In this document: in pieces, positions 50,184 through 60,372 of the stretch
Numbering within the stretch: the first letter of the stretch is position 1
How the letters are laid out: each line of letters opens with the position of its first letter
Source: an uncultured Clostridia bacterium
GTDB taxonomy: Bacteria > Bacillota > Clostridia > Oscillospirales > Acutalibacteraceae
Length of the DNA stretch: 64,000 bases
Reading direction: 5' to 3'
NCBI GenBank assembly: GCA_946484175.1
Contig: CAMLSX010000005.1
Coordinates: 1-64,000, forward strand
Notes under the pieces: model-generated
Database searches by the model: none
Told to the model about the DNA's origin: nothing
Seen by the model: the letters and a program-made list of their open reading frames with translations, nothing else
Translations under genes and position numbers: made by a program

Positions 50184-52140
50184 ATTTATGCGGGAATGGA
50201 AAGCGCTGTATGGCTGGAATCTGCGGCGCAGCCGGGGAATCAGCCTATTGTATTTTGGATTACTCCTGCTTGCAGGGCCGGTGCTCACTTTTTTGGTGTG
50301 CAGTGTCTCCCCTTATCCACCGAGCGCTCTTAGCAGCATTGTTCCTGTTAACAGCGGCTTTTCTTTGCCCCTAACCATGATCTTTACGCTGGTATTGGCA
50401 ATCCAACGATTCAGCTATATGCACAACAAACGCAGCATTGATCTTTACCATGCTATGCCGGTACGCCGCATCCCTATGCTGTTGGCTTCCTGGAGTGCTT
50501 CCCTTACCGGCTTGCTGCTGCCTTTGCTGGCCGATGTGTTGCTGCTGTTTTTTACCAACGTGTGGTTCTCACAGGGAGCATGGTACAACATCCCGCTGAA
50601 CGATTTCGTCTTTCTTTTCGGCAGCCAGATATTCATGGCTGCGGTGTGCCTGACCTTCTGTATGCTCATGGCGGTATGCAGCGGCACCGTGATGGATATG
50701 GTGATCTCTATTGTCCTCACCAACTGTTCGTATCCTTTGGTCATCTTCATGGTCATGCTGCTGGGTTCTTGGCTGCTGCCCGGATTCAACGGCAGCTATT
50801 CCCTTACTTTGATTACCGCACTGGCGCCTTTCCCGGCAATGATTGTATCTATGTTGTTTGCGGGAGATTACATAGGACCGCTGTTTGGGTACGACAATGT
50901 AGTCGATACTCCCTGGGTTTTCTGGATATGGTGGATCTGCCTGCTAATAGCGATGCTGATATCTTCTTTGTGGCTGTATAGCCGTCGTAAAAGTGAAAGC
51001 GCTGAGAGCGATCTGGCTTTCCCAGCGCCTAAAATCCTGTTACGGTTTCTTTGCTCTGCCGCTGTGGGACTGCTGGCCGGTATGGTGTTTTTCATCATTG
51101 TCGGCGCCACGACTTCCTTTTTCATTGGATTCATCCTCTTCTCCCTCATGGCTCACGCAGTAACGGAAGCCCTATATTCCCGGGGATTGCGGCGTTTTGT
51201 CAAAACTCTGCCCGCTTATGGAGCCATGGTACTGTGTGTAACGATATTGTATCTGTTTGCAGCAACCGGATTCTTTGGGTATGATACCTGGATGCCGCAA
51301 AATATAAAATCTGCTTCCATTTCCACATCGTGGTATCAGGAAGGGATTAATCCAAGTTGGTCGTGTTCTTCAAACCCGATTTATCTCTTTACAGAGTCAA
51401 AAGGAGAAATTGCCCGTCGAGATCGAATGGTTTTTACGGAACCGCAGCATATCGAAAACATTCAGGAAATTCAGAAAAATCTGATAAATAGCAGGAAACC
51501 AGAAGGAAGTCCGTTCTATTCTTTCGTAGCAAATGGAACTCACACCACATTTACTTATGATACACCTTCTGGAACCGTAAACCGCAACATCTCGAGCAGT
51601 ATGAATGATTTTGATGAAAAGGCTTATGCGCTTTTAAAGAACCTTCAGAATACCCAAGAGTGGAAAAGTCAGACAATACCTTATGTAATAGACAGCAAAG
51701 GCGTTGATTCTATTTGGATTCGTGCCAATGAAGGGTTTGATTCATTGGCAGGACTTCATGAATCTGGCGGAGATATGATTTTTCCGGATATAGAATACAG
51801 CGAGGAATATTTTGAAAGTAACAGTATCCAATGCGAACCCACGCAGGAAGAAATCGAAAAATTATTGTCACTGCTGAAAAAAGATATAGAAGCAGGGGCA
51901 TTCCTGGGAACAGAAAATACTTTCAATGAAGAATTCCTGTATCTGGATATTGATATTTCGCGCTATTTCCGTCTGACTGAGGATAGCCCGTGGTATGAAC
52001 TGGCCCCGGAATATAAAGGACAGATTGTACAGCAGCGCTATCAATACGGTTCTACGGAATTTATCATTTCTCCCGAGGCAAACACCTATTCTTATTTGCT
52101 GGAATTGGCAGAGAAATATGGTGAGGCAACAGCACAATGA
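50158..52140 (+). CDS. Large ABC transporter permease
   Basis: A 660-residue permease. Eight or so helices span about 28-400, with NKRSIDLYHAMPVRR near residue 95 as in exporter permeases of the YtrC/ABC-2 type. The last 260 residues (from about 400, GYDTWMPQNIKSAS onward) form a soluble, probably extracellular domain. It has a strong GGAGGC site. It couples by ATGA to the lipoprotein gene. Substrate unknown; envelope-stress or peptide export is suggested by the GntR partner. Confidence 0.85.
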   Translation: MTSTTSFREFMREWKALYGWNLRRSRGISLLYFGLLLLAGPVLTFLVCSVSPYPPSALSSIVPVNSGFSLPLTMIFTLVLAIQRFSYMHNKRSIDLYHAMPVRRIPMLLASWSASLTGLLLPLLADVLLLFFTNVWFSQGAWYNIPLNDFVFLFGSQIFMAAVCLTFCMLMAVCSGTVMDMVISIVLTNCSYPLVIFMVMLLGSWLLPGFNGSYSLTLITALAPFPAMIVSMLFAGDYIGPLFGYDNVVDTPWVFWIWWICLLIAMLISSLWLYSRRKSESAESDLAFPAPKILLRFLCSAAVGLLAGMVFFIIVGATTSFFIGFILFSLMAHAVTEALYSRGLRRFVKTLPAYGAMVLCVTILYLFAATGFFGYDTWMPQNIKSASISTSWYQEGINPSWSCSSNPIYLFTESKGEIARRDRMVFTEPQHIENIQEIQKNLINSRKPEGSPFYSFVANGTHTTFTYDTPSGTVNRNISSSMNDFDEKAYALLKNLQNTQEWKSQTIPYVIDSKGVDSIWIRANEGFDSLAGLHESGGDMIFPDIEYSEEYFESNSIQCEPTQEEIEKLLSLLKKDIEAGAFLGTENTFNEEFLYLDIDISRYFRLTEDSPWYELAPEYKGQIVQQRYQYGSTEFIISPEANTYSYLLELAEKYGEATAQ

Positions 52141-52556
52141 AACGGCTTGTTTGTCTGTGTATACTGATACTTTCCATGCTGACAGCCTGTGTACCGGTTC
52201 CGGTAATCAAAAATGCAGATACTGGATCAGTCCAGATTGTAAATCAGGAACAGGCAATTTTTTCCGGGTGTGCATCTGAAGAAATGCGGGAAGCGGCTGG
52301 AGACTTTTTAAAAAGGGAACAGCGTTTTTTCACAGCAAAATATGGAAAAGTACCGGAAGTTCGATATGTAAAATCTTATATAGAAGTATTGCACTTGCTC
52401 TCGTTTGAAAAAGGAGAGGCACAAATGATCATGATAATTGGCAAAGATCACTGGTGCCTGTATATGGAAAAGAGATTGTTTCAGGATTGGCGTGTCACAG
52501 ATTACCGTCTGCTTCATGGCAGCTCTTCCTATCGAGCAGACTATATACCTGTTTAA
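52137..52556 (+). CDS. Lipoprotein of the GntR/ABC operon
   Basis: A 139-residue protein with a lipoprotein signal, MKRLVCLCILILSMLTAC, giving a lipid-modified Cys18. The mature domain is small and has no recognised motif. It overlaps the permease stop (ATGA). Its position suggests a cell-surface partner of the permease. Confidence 0.82.
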   Translation: MKRLVCLCILILSMLTACVPVPVIKNADTGSVQIVNQEQAIFSGCASEEMREAAGDFLKREQRFFTAKYGKVPEVRYVKSYIEVLHLLSFEKGEAQMIMIIGKDHWCLYMEKRLFQDWRVTDYRLLHGSSSYRADYIPV

Positions 52557-52578
52557 AAAACACCGATATGCAGCAAAA

Positions 52579-52618
52579 ATCCTGCAAAGTCATTTTTTGA
52601 GAATGGCTTTGCAGGATT
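52579..52618 (+). terminator. Terminator of the GntR/ABC/lipoprotein operon
   Basis: AATCCTGCAAAG-CATT pairs with AATG-CTTTGCAGGATT over 6 bases and is followed by CTGTTATTTTTG. Confidence 0.88.
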
Positions 52619-52781
52619 CTGTTATTTTTGTTTAAAAAAATTAATAAAAGTAAGTGAAATTGAATAATTTTTAATTGATAAAGTCGTATAGAATGTACGT
52701 GGATTTTTCAGAGCTTTTCCGATAGTATTAAGTTGTACATGATGAAAACTCACTCAAAAAACCAGCAAAGGAGGAGTCACT

Positions 52782-53420
52782 ATGATGTGTTGGATAGCGG
52801 TCTGTGTTCCGCTGATGGCACTGGGAACCGTGCTGTATTTTACCTTTCAATATCGCGGTCAAAAAGCACTTTCCCTGTTCTGGAAGTCATTCGCCAGTGG
52901 TATGATGGTACTGCTGTGCGGAGCAGGGCTTGTTTTAGACGGAAAATCTCCTTTGAACTCTTTGCTGTTCTGGGGACTTGCTGCCTGCTGTATAGCAGAT
53001 TGTGTGCTGGAGCTTCATTTTGTTTCGGGAATGGGAGCCTTTGGTGCTGCCCATGTACTTTTCATTTTACATATCCTGTCAATCGCCCCGCCAGTATGGT
53101 ACAGCATTCCGGTTTGGGTTGCTTTGTACGGGATTACGGCTTTCTTGTATCGAAAAACCATCCCTACTCTCGGGAAAAATCTGATTCCTTTCCTTTTGTA
53201 TCCGGCGGTACTCATGGCAATGGCTGCCATGGCAGTGGTACTTCCCTTTACAGCCGGCACTTCTTGGTGGAGTACCGCGCTGGGAGCATTGATTTTCGCG
53301 ATTTCTGATTTGCTGGTAGCCAAAGGCGTGCTGGTAGGAAATTCTCGTGCATGCCAACATTTCACTCTGGCACTTTATAATGCAGCATTACTGGGTCTTG
53401 CACTGGGTGTATGGCTATAA
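52782..53420 (+). CDS. YhhN/TMEM86-like membrane protein (possible lysoplasmalogenase)
   Basis: A 212-residue protein with eight short helices. The family signature is visible in GAFGAAHVLFILHIL and ALGALIFAISDLLVAKG (conserved His and Asp). Related human TMEM86B and bacterial YhhN cleave lysoplasmalogens. Plasmalogens are common in anaerobic Clostridia, so that role is plausible here, though not proven. AAAGGAGGAG precedes the ATG. Confidence 0.8.
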   Translation: MMCWIAVCVPLMALGTVLYFTFQYRGQKALSLFWKSFASGMMVLLCGAGLVLDGKSPLNSLLFWGLAACCIADCVLELHFVSGMGAFGAAHVLFILHILSIAPPVWYSIPVWVALYGITAFLYRKTIPTLGKNLIPFLLYPAVLMAMAAMAVVLPFTAGTSWWSTALGALIFAISDLLVAKGVLVGNSRACQHFTLALYNAALLGLALGVWL

Positions 53421-53443
53421 TGAATCTAAATAAATAAAAAATA

Positions 53444-53489
53444 AAAACCGGCTTCTGCGGAGATTTTATCTGCCACAGAGGCCGGTTTT
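53444..53489. terminator. Terminator between YhhN-like gene and phoR
   Basis: AAAACCGGC pairs with GCCGGTTTT with a TCTG...CAGA extension. A/T-runs on both sides serve convergent genes. Confidence 0.85.
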
Positions 53490-53545
53490 GTTTATAGGAA
53501 CTCTTGAATATTACCGGAAGTCAGTAAAACGCAGCATACGCAAAA

Positions 53546-55246
53546 TCAGGGATTTCCCAAAATTTTTTCTGGAAGAATTATTTCAATTGCGCAGCCCATT
53601 CCTTCTTCACTTGTCAAATGGATTTCTCCATGATGGCGCTCTACAATATGTTTCACAATAGAAAGCCCCAATCCGGTACCGCCGGTCTGCTTGGAACGGC
53701 TCTTATCCACTCGGTAAAAACGCTCAAAAATCCGCTCGTGATCTTTCTGGGGAATTCCGATTCCGGTATCTTTCACGCACAAAGAGATATGTGCATCTGG
53801 TTGGGTTTTTACCGTTACCCAAACCTTACCGCCATCCACATTATATTTAACGGCATTTTCACAGAGGTTTCGAATCATTTCATATAGCATAGTGGAGTTA
53901 CCGGGAACCGTCACATTATCACCGGAAACTGTAATGGTGATTCCCCGTTTTTCGGCTTCCTGATCCAGCAGAGAAGCGGCCTCTTTTGCAAGCTGTAAAA
54001 TTGCCACAGGCTCGCTAAGCTCTTCTCTTCCCTCTTCAATGCGTGACAGACGCATAATATCATCTATCAAATGCAGCAATCTTCTTGCTTCTATATAGAT
54101 CATTGAAGCAAAATCTTTGATTTCCTCTTCTTCCCTCACCATTCCACTCTTCATCATCTCAGCAAAACCAGAAATAGTGGTCAAAGGGGTTTTCAATTCA
54201 TGAGACACATTTGCAGAGAAATCTTCCCGCTCTTTTTGCGCTTTATACTGCTCCGTTACATCCATAACCAGTAAAATCACACCGCCTACTGCCTGACCTG
54301 CCAACACCGGGTTGACAAAATAGCGGAGCTTTTGCTGCTTGCCATGTTCCAGAATGCCGGAAACCGCATTTCCCTGATGTGCCTCTTCCACGGCATCCAA
54401 CAATTCCATATTCCGTGACAGAGAAACCATAGGTTTACCAACAGGATCCCGGTCGGCAGGATGCAAAAATTTCAGTGCACTGCGATTTACAGAAAGAATT
54501 TTTTTCTCGGCATTTAGAATCACCATTCCTTCCTGCATATTATCAAGAATCATGGTAATGGTATCACGATCTTCTTCGATTTCGCGCAATTGATGACGAA
54601 TGGTACGGTTTTGACGGCGAATTTTGGCCAGAAAGGGTTCCAATTCATCACAATTTCCTGTTTCGGGCAACGCCTCCAGATTGTCTGCCGCTTTGGTAAG
54701 CGGTGTAACAATACGTCTGGTCACCATTTGCGCCACAAAGACACTCACAACAAACAGCACTGCACACGAAAGCAGATCCATCGGAAAAATTTGCAAAAAC
54801 ACCCCGAAGATATTCTGGTTGTCGCGTCCCAAACGCAGCACCATATCTTCTCCGCAGCGGACTGCATAATAATAGGTAGAAATTCCGATAGTATCTGAAA
54901 TCCGGGAATCATGGCCACTTCCACTCTCTAAAGCCTGCTGAAATTCGGGGCGGTCATAATGATTGCCCATGAAATCCATGTCAGCCGCAGAATCAAACAG
55001 GACTTTCCCGCTGCGATCCAACAGGGTAATGCGAACTTCTTCATCCACTGGTTCATATGCCTCTAAAAAGCTGACAGCATCACCGGAGGCCTGCGCACCT
55101 GCCGAAAGCGCCTGGCACTGCCGGTGAAGATCGGCCTGGCTTTGTTGTTCATAAAAATGATAATAAAGCGAAAGAGAAGCCGCAGTGCTCAGCAGCAATG
55201 CGGCCAGTGAAATCAGGCAAAGGCTCCAGTAAATACGTCGCTTCAT
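53546..55246 (-). CDS. phoR: Phosphate sensor histidine kinase
   Basis: A 566-residue kinase. Two helices flank an extracellular region (about 30-150); HAMP, PAS (about 225-330), HisKA with the phosphorylated His349 in ANVSHELKTPLT and HATPase (NAVKYN, DTGIGIPQKDH, GTGLGLSIV) follow. This is the PhoR domain order. It overlaps phoP by 4 bases. With PhoU it links the kinase to the state of the PstSCAB transporter. Confidence 0.93.
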   Translation of the reverse strand: MKRRIYWSLCLISLAALLLSTAASLSLYYHFYEQQSQADLHRQCQALSAGAQASGDAVSFLEAYEPVDEEVRITLLDRSGKVLFDSAADMDFMGNHYDRPEFQQALESGSGHDSRISDTIGISTYYYAVRCGEDMVLRLGRDNQNIFGVFLQIFPMDLLSCAVLFVVSVFVAQMVTRRIVTPLTKAADNLEALPETGNCDELEPFLAKIRRQNRTIRHQLREIEEDRDTITMILDNMQEGMVILNAEKKILSVNRSALKFLHPADRDPVGKPMVSLSRNMELLDAVEEAHQGNAVSGILEHGKQQKLRYFVNPVLAGQAVGGVILLVMDVTEQYKAQKEREDFSANVSHELKTPLTTISGFAEMMKSGMVREEEEIKDFASMIYIEARRLLHLIDDIMRLSRIEEGREELSEPVAILQLAKEAASLLDQEAEKRGITITVSGDNVTVPGNSTMLYEMIRNLCENAVKYNVDGGKVWVTVKTQPDAHISLCVKDTGIGIPQKDHERIFERFYRVDKSRSKQTGGTGLGLSIVKHIVERHHGEIHLTSEEGMGCAIEIILPEKILGNP

Positions 55247-55944
55247 GGCATTTTCTCCCTGCTCTCCAGTTTGTATCCCACACCGCGAACGGTCTGGATC
55301 AGTTCTCCCCCCCGTCCAAGCTTTTGACGCAGGGTTTTGATATGCATATCAACCGTCCGGCTTTCGCCTTCATAATCAAAGCCCCAAACGGTCTGCATCA
55401 GCTGTTCACGGCTTAACACAATGCCTTTATTTTGTAAAAAATAATGAAGAAGCTCGAATTCTTTATAAGCGAGGACCACTTCCTGCCCATCTACACGAAC
55501 CAAATGGCGCAGCGTATCCATTTCTACGCCACTTTCGGAAAGCAAAGAATCATCCTGCGATTCCGGGCGGGAAACCGAAGCACGGCGCAGCAGGGCTCGC
55601 ACACGGGAAAGCATTTCCATTACACCAAAGGGCTTGGTCATATAATCATCCGCACCGGTATCCAGCGCATTTACTTTATCATATTCAGTACCCATAGCAG
55701 TGATCATCATAACCGGAATATGCTGTGTAGTCCCGCTCTTTCGAAGGCGACGCAGAATCTCAACACCATCCATATCAGGCAGCATGATATCCAATAAAAT
55801 CAAATCCGGAATACGAGTGGAAACAGACTCAAAAAAGTCTGCTCCACACTCAAAACCACATGTTTCGTAATCATTATTTTTCAATGCGTACAAAATCAGT
55901 TTACGGATGCTGGCGTCATCTTCTACTACTGCAATCAGGCTCAT
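55243..55944 (-). CDS. phoP: Phosphate response regulator
   Basis: A 233-residue OmpR/PhoB-type regulator. Receiver domain with Asp52 in LLDIMLPDMDG and Lys in YMTKPFGVME; winged helix from about 135, with QLMQTVWGFDYEGESRTVDMHI. Gene order and partner kinase identify it as the phosphate regulator. AAAGGAAT precedes the start. Confidence 0.93.
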   Translation of the reverse strand: MSLIAVVEDDASIRKLILYALKNNDYETCGFECGADFFESVSTRIPDLILLDIMLPDMDGVEILRRLRKSGTTQHIPVMMITAMGTEYDKVNALDTGADDYMTKPFGVMEMLSRVRALLRRASVSRPESQDDSLLSESGVEMDTLRHLVRVDGQEVVLAYKEFELLHYFLQNKGIVLSREQLMQTVWGFDYEGESRTVDMHIKTLRQKLGRGGELIQTVRGVGYKLESREKMP

Positions 55945-56000
55945 TTGCCGATTTCATTCCTTTCCTTCGATGATGCGTCGGGGAGGAGTGAAACGCTTGT

Positions 56001-56672
56001 TTATTCGTGCTTCCCTTTTGCTTCATCAGACTGATGTTCTCCGGTGATAGAATATACCACCCACTCGGAAATATTGACTGCATGGTCACCGATACGCTCG
56101 AAATATTTGGCTACCATCAGCAGATCAATTGCTGCTGCTACATCGCCGGAATCCTGGCGGACAATCTCAATCAAATCATCACGCACTTCATCAAACAATG
56201 CGTCTACTTCATCATCTGCGTCAGAGATACTTTCAGCCAACTCCAGGTTGCGGCCTACGAAAGCATCAATCGCATTGGTCACCATTTTGGAAGCAGCCTT
56301 GGCCATCGTGCGGATATGTTCCAGACGATGAAAATCCAAACTCTCGGGCAAACGCATAGAGAGCTCAGCAATATCGCCCGCCTGGTCGCCAATGCGCTCC
56401 ATATCGGTAATCATCTTCAAAGCAGCAGAAACCACGCGCAAATCTTTTGCTACGGGCTGCTGATGCAGCAAAAGCCGCAGGCAACGGGTTTCGATGGTTT
56501 GCTCCATGTGATCTACTTCGGAGTCATATTCCAGGGCAGCTTTTGCCATAGAACCGCCCCGCTGGAGCAGGGCATTTACCGCATGATCGATGGCGGTTTC
56601 AATCAAACCACCCATTTCGGTCAATTCCGTATTGAGGAGCTCCAGCTCCCGATCAAATCTGTTTCTCAACAC
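56001..56672 (-). CDS. phoU: PhoU phosphate-transport regulator
   Basis: A 223-residue all-helical protein with two PhoU repeats. Metal-cluster motifs are present: AKAALEYDSEVDHMEQTIE and ITDMERIGDQAGDIA in repeat 1, SDADDEVDALFDEV and AKYFERIGDHAVNISEW in repeat 2. It relays PstSCAB status to PhoR. Start is taken as GTG 56672 behind AAGGAAG; TTG 56669 is equally close to the family start (RNRFD). A longer upstream frame is rejected. Confidence 0.92.
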   Translation of the reverse strand: MLRNRFDRELELLNTELTEMGGLIETAIDHAVNALLQRGGSMAKAALEYDSEVDHMEQTIETRCLRLLLHQQPVAKDLRVVSAALKMITDMERIGDQAGDIAELSMRLPESLDFHRLEHIRTMAKAASKMVTNAIDAFVGRNLELAESISDADDEVDALFDEVRDDLIEIVRQDSGDVAAAIDLLMVAKYFERIGDHAVNISEWVVYSITGEHQSDEAKGKHE

Positions 56673-56691
56673 AAACACTTCCTTCCCTGCA

Positions 56692-57447
56692 TTAACCAAA
56701 GCGTCCGGTAATATAATCTTCCGTCTGCTTTTCTTTCGGCATAGAGAACACCTGCTCTGTCTCGCCGAATTCAATCAACTTGCCAAGAAGGAAAAACGCT
56801 GTCATGTCAGAAACTCGGGCAGCCTGCTGCATGTTATGAGTAACCATAATGACAGTATACTTGTTTTTCAGCTCCATTGCAAGGTCTTCGATTTTAGAGG
56901 TAGAGATGGGGTCAAGAGCAGAAGTAGACTCGTCCATGAGCAATACACGTGGTTCTACTGCCAGTGCACGGGCAATGCACAGACGCTGCTGCTGACCACC
57001 TGACAGACCCAGAGCACTCTTCTTCAAGCGGTCTTTGACTTCGTCCCAGATAGCAGCATCGCGCAGAGACTTTTCTACAATCTCGTCCAGCCGGGCACGG
57101 GAACGGATACCATGGGTACGGGGGCCGTATGCGATATTATCATAGATGGACATCGGGAATGGGTTAGCCTTCTGGAACACCATACCGATTTCTTTGCGCA
57201 GCCAGGTCGTATCAATGGTGGGGTCATAAATATTCTGATCGCCATAGTTGATCTCGCCTTCAATACGGCAGCCGGGAACCAGATCATTCATGCGGTTCAG
57301 AGTCTTCAAAAAGGTAGACTTACCGCAGCCGGAAGGGCCAATCAGAGCGGTGATTTTATTAGCAGGAATCTCGACATTCACATCAAACAAAGCCTGATGA
57401 TTGCCATACCAGAGATTGAGGTTTTTCGCTTCAATAATCGTAGACAT
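56692..57447 (-). CDS. pstB: Phosphate ABC transporter ATP-binding protein
   Basis: A 251-residue ATPase. Walker [10 protein letters not shown] (37-45), Q-loop [12 protein letters not shown], signature [12 protein letters not shown], Walker [15 protein letters not shown] and MVTHNMQQA are typical of PstB. It follows pstA by 13 bases. Confidence 0.96.
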   Translation of the reverse strand: MSTIIEAKNLNLWYGNHQALFDVNVEIPANKITALIGPSGCGKSTFLKTLNRMNDLVPGCRIEGEINYGDQNIYDPTIDTTWLRKEIGMVFQKANPFPMSIYDNIAYGPRTHGIRSRARLDEIVEKSLRDAAIWDEVKDRLKKSALGLSGGQQQRLCIARALAVEPRVLLMDESTSALDPISTSKIEDLAMELKNKYTVIMVTHNMQQAARVSDMTAFFLLGKLIEFGETEQVFSMPKEKQTEDYITGRFG

Positions 57448-57460
57448 AAAAACTCTCCCA

Positions 57461-58306
57461 TTATTTCTTCAGTTTTTTGCCTACCAGATTGGCAGACAGA
57501 TTGATAATCAGCGTGAGCACCATGAGGATAGCGGCAATTGCAAAGGCCACATCCACTTCGCCTCGTTCGCTGGCATACACATACAGAGCCACCGTCAGGG
57601 TAGCGGAAGAAGACTGCATGGATTCCAAAATACCGTTGAGCACCAGACCAAAACCGGCAGTGAACAGCAGGGCAGCGGATTCGCCCACGATACGGCCGAT
57701 AGCCAGGATACAACCGGTTACAATACCGTCAATAGCATTGGGCAGTACTACAGTACGAACCATGTGCCATTTGCCGGCGCCCAGCGCCAGTGCGCCCTCA
57801 CGATAGGAGTTCGGAACCGTTTTCAATGACTCTTGCGTGGTACGGATAATGGTGGGCAGAATCATGATGACCAGTGTAAGGCCACCAGCCAGAATACCCT
57901 GCTTCAGACCCATCATCTGAATGAAGAACAGCATACCCACCAGACCGAAAATGATGGAAGGGATACCTGTCAGGGTTTCAGAAGCAAATTCAATAATTGC
58001 AACCATTTTTCGGCTTCCGGCATATTCTGTCAGATAAATCGCAGCACCAACACCCAGAGGCAGCACGATGATCATGGCGAGAAGAATGATATACAAAGTG
58101 TTAAGAATGTTAGGAAGAATACCGACAGTATCTTTCAGATAACTGGTTTCACTGGAAAGAAGCTCCCAGGTAATATTACCCAGTCCGCGGTAGAAGATAT
58201 AACCAATAAGGAACAGGAGCAAAGCGCAGGTAAGACCAGCGCAGATATACAGCAGGCTTTTCAGGCCCTTGTCATAAAAGCGACGGCGGAAAGACAGTTT
58301 TTCCAT
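57461..58306 (-). CDS. pstA: Phosphate ABC transporter permease
   Basis: A 281-residue permease with six helices. The EAA loop is [21 protein letters not shown], and the N-terminal region ([12 protein letters not shown]) fits PstA. It starts 3 bases after pstC and pairs with PstC as channel. Confidence 0.94.
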   Translation of the reverse strand: MEKLSFRRRFYDKGLKSLLYICAGLTCALLLFLIGYIFYRGLGNITWELLSSETSYLKDTVGILPNILNTLYIILLAMIIVLPLGVGAAIYLTEYAGSRKMVAIIEFASETLTGIPSIIFGLVGMLFFIQMMGLKQGILAGGLTLVIMILPTIIRTTQESLKTVPNSYREGALALGAGKWHMVRTVVLPNAIDGIVTGCILAIGRIVGESAALLFTAGFGLVLNGILESMQSSSATLTVALYVYASERGEVDVAFAIAAILMVLTLIINLSANLVGKKLKK

Positions 58307-58309
58307 GGC

Positions 58310-59323
58310 TTATTCCCCCTCCTTCTTTCTTTTAATAACCAGATTCAAAAATACGTTGATAAGCATGATGAACAGGAACAGCACCAAACCAATGGAGAAC
58401 AATGCATCTCTCTGCAGAGAGCCAACGGAAGCATAAGACATCTCAGAAGCAATTGCGGTAGTAAGGAAACGCACGGAGCCAAACAAGTCAGGCATATTGG
58501 CTACGTTGCCCGAAACCATGATGATAGCCATAGCTTCACCGATGGCACGGCCTACGCCCAGCACGATAGCAGTAGCAACGCCGCTCTTGGCAGCAGGCAG
58601 GCTGACTCTGAAAATTGTCTCGATTTTTGTCGCTCCCAGTGCCAGGGAAGCTTCTTCGTACTCCTTGGGCACTGCTTTGAGGGCAGTGGTGGAAACATTG
58701 ATGATAGAAGGCAGAATCATGATAGCCAGCACGATAATAGCAGCCAGCAGGGTAGCACCGGAAGGCAGATGAAACACATTCTGCACCATCGGTACCAGCA
58801 CGATCATACCCACCAGGCCATATACGACAGAAGGAATACCAGCCAACAGTTCTACTGCGGTCTGAATAGCAACTGCTGCTTTCGGCGGTGCAATTTTGGC
58901 CAGATAAATGGCTGTAAGCAATCCAACCGGCACACCAATGACCAGAGCGCCTGCAGTACCATAAATAGAAGTAAGAATAAAAGGTAAAATACCGAATTGA
59001 GGATTTTCACCGTGGGTAGGAGCCCAGGTCTGACCAAAGAGGAAATCTACAAGTCCGATTTTCTGAATTGCCGGCAAGCCGGAAATAATCAGATAGATGC
59101 TGATGAACAGAACAAAAGCGACTGCAATAATACCGCACAAAAGGAATATGATGTGCATGACCAGTTCCATGGCATCTTTGGCGCCGCGGCGTTTTGCCTG
59201 AGGAACAGCGGCCTGTGCTTCTGTCTGCTGTTTTGTCTGTTCGACCTGTCTGGAGAGGTCATTCATAGTATTCTCTTCCCTTTCACTGGTTGTAGTAAAA
59301 TCAACCGGTATGTTTTGTTCCAT
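58310..59323 (-). CDS. pstC: Phosphate ABC transporter permease
   Basis: A 337-residue permease. An unusual hydrophilic N-terminal extension of about 50 residues, rich in Gln and Glu (QVEQTKQQTEAQAAV), precedes six helices and the EAA loop ALKAVPKEYEEASLALGATK. Start at 59323 (MEQNIPVDF) is chosen because AAGGAG is 7 bases upstream; a later ATG (MNDLSRQ) would give 318 residues. It lies 96 bases after pstS with hairpins between. Confidence 0.93.
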   Translation of the reverse strand: MEQNIPVDFTTTSEREENTMNDLSRQVEQTKQQTEAQAAVPQAKRRGAKDAMELVMHIIFLLCGIIAVAFVLFISIYLIISGLPAIQKIGLVDFLFGQTWAPTHGENPQFGILPFILTSIYGTAGALVIGVPVGLLTAIYLAKIAPPKAAVAIQTAVELLAGIPSVVYGLVGMIVLVPMVQNVFHLPSGATLLAAIIVLAIMILPSIINVSTTALKAVPKEYEEASLALGATKIETIFRVSLPAAKSGVATAIVLGVGRAIGEAMAIIMVSGNVANMPDLFGSVRFLTTAIASEMSYASVGSLQRDALFSIGLVLFLFIMLINVFLNLVIKRKKEGE

Positions 59324-59350
59324 AATGCAGCTCCTTATCATCATGGGAAT

Positions 59351-59376
59351 AGCCTCCACCAGACACAGTGGAGGCT
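59351..59376. promoter_or_regulatory. pstS-pstC intercistronic hairpin
   Basis: AGCCTCCAC pairs with GTGGAGGCT over 8 bases; a second dyad GAAAACG/CGTTTTC lies just beside it at 59382-59396. Without a T-run, these probably protect the 3' end of pstS mRNA, giving more binding protein than permease. Confidence 0.6.
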
Positions 59377-59419
59377 GAAGCGAAAACGCCGTTTTCCCAA
59401 AGCTTACTTTGCACAAGAA

Positions 59420-60295
59420 TTATTTTGCGGGGGGCACAGCACCAGCAGCGGTGATCAGAGCCTCAGCGTCAGCGGAGAGAGCAAAGTCAAAGAATGCCTG
59501 AGCAGCCTCGCTGAGCTCGGTGCCTTCCTTGGTTACCAGAACGAAGGGACGCTGAATCTTGTAAGAACCGTCTTTCACAGTTTCTTCGGAGCAAGCAACA
59601 CCTTCAACGGTGATAGCCTTAATACCTTCAGCATTTTCAACAGCAGACAGAGAAGCATATCCGATAGCACCGGGGTTGTTCTTAACGCCCTCGATGACAG
59701 CGCCGGTAGAGGTCAGCTCTTGGCTAAGCTTGCACTTATCATCGGTGCCGGTGATGGACTCAAAGCCATCGCGGGTACCGGAACCAGCCTCACGGCCGAT
59801 GCAGGCGATGGTGCCAGCGTCGCCGCCAACTTCGCTCCAGTCAGTTACTTCACCCATGAAGATCTTGGCGATCTGGTCAACCGTCAGGTCTTCAATCTTG
59901 CTGTTTTCATTTACGATAATGGCGATGCCGTCCAGAGCCACGGTGGTGCCCTTCAGGCCAGCCTCAACTTCTTCGTCCTTCAGTGCACGGGAGGAAAGTC
60001 CGATATCGCAGGAACCGGTCTTTACTGCCTCGATGCCAGTACCGGAACCGGTGGGATCATAGGAAACTTTCACACCGCTGTTGTCAGCCATGAACTGCTC
60101 GCTCAGAGCACCGATGACTTCTTCCATAGAAGTGGAGCCGTTAGTAGCAACTGTACCGCTCAGCTCAGTTGTGCTCTCAGTAGTAGAGGAACCCGTACCA
60201 GTGGAGCTGGTAGCCTCATTGCTCTGGCAGCCGGTCATCACAGCTGCAGTCATAGCCAATGCCAGCATTGCAGTCAATACTCTTTTGATTTTCAT
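59420..60295 (-). CDS. pstS: Phosphate-binding lipoprotein
   Basis: A 291-residue protein with a lipoprotein signal (MKIKRVLTAMLALAMTAAV, lipobox MTGC, Cys about 23), a Ser/Thr-rich linker and the phosphate-binding fold: TNGSTSMEEVIGAL, DPTGSGTGIEAV, GREAGSGTRDGFE. These loops bind the anion in PstS. First gene of the pst operon. Confidence 0.95.
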   Translation of the reverse strand: MKIKRVLTAMLALAMTAAVMTGCQSNEATSSTGTGSSTTESTTELSGTVATNGSTSMEEVIGALSEQFMADNSGVKVSYDPTGSGTGIEAVKTGSCDIGLSSRALKDEEVEAGLKGTTVALDGIAIIVNENSKIEDLTVDQIAKIFMGEVTDWSEVGGDAGTIACIGREAGSGTRDGFESITGTDDKCKLSQELTSTGAVIEGVKNNPGAIGYASLSAVENAEGIKAITVEGVACSEETVKDGSYKIQRPFVLVTKEGTELSEAAQAFFDFALSADAEALITAAGAVPPAK

Positions 60296-60372
60296 GTTTA
60301 CTTCTTCCTTTCAATCACTCGATTGGGTTTTTCTTTGTTTCTTGAGGTCTGGCAACAGTATATCGCGGCTGT

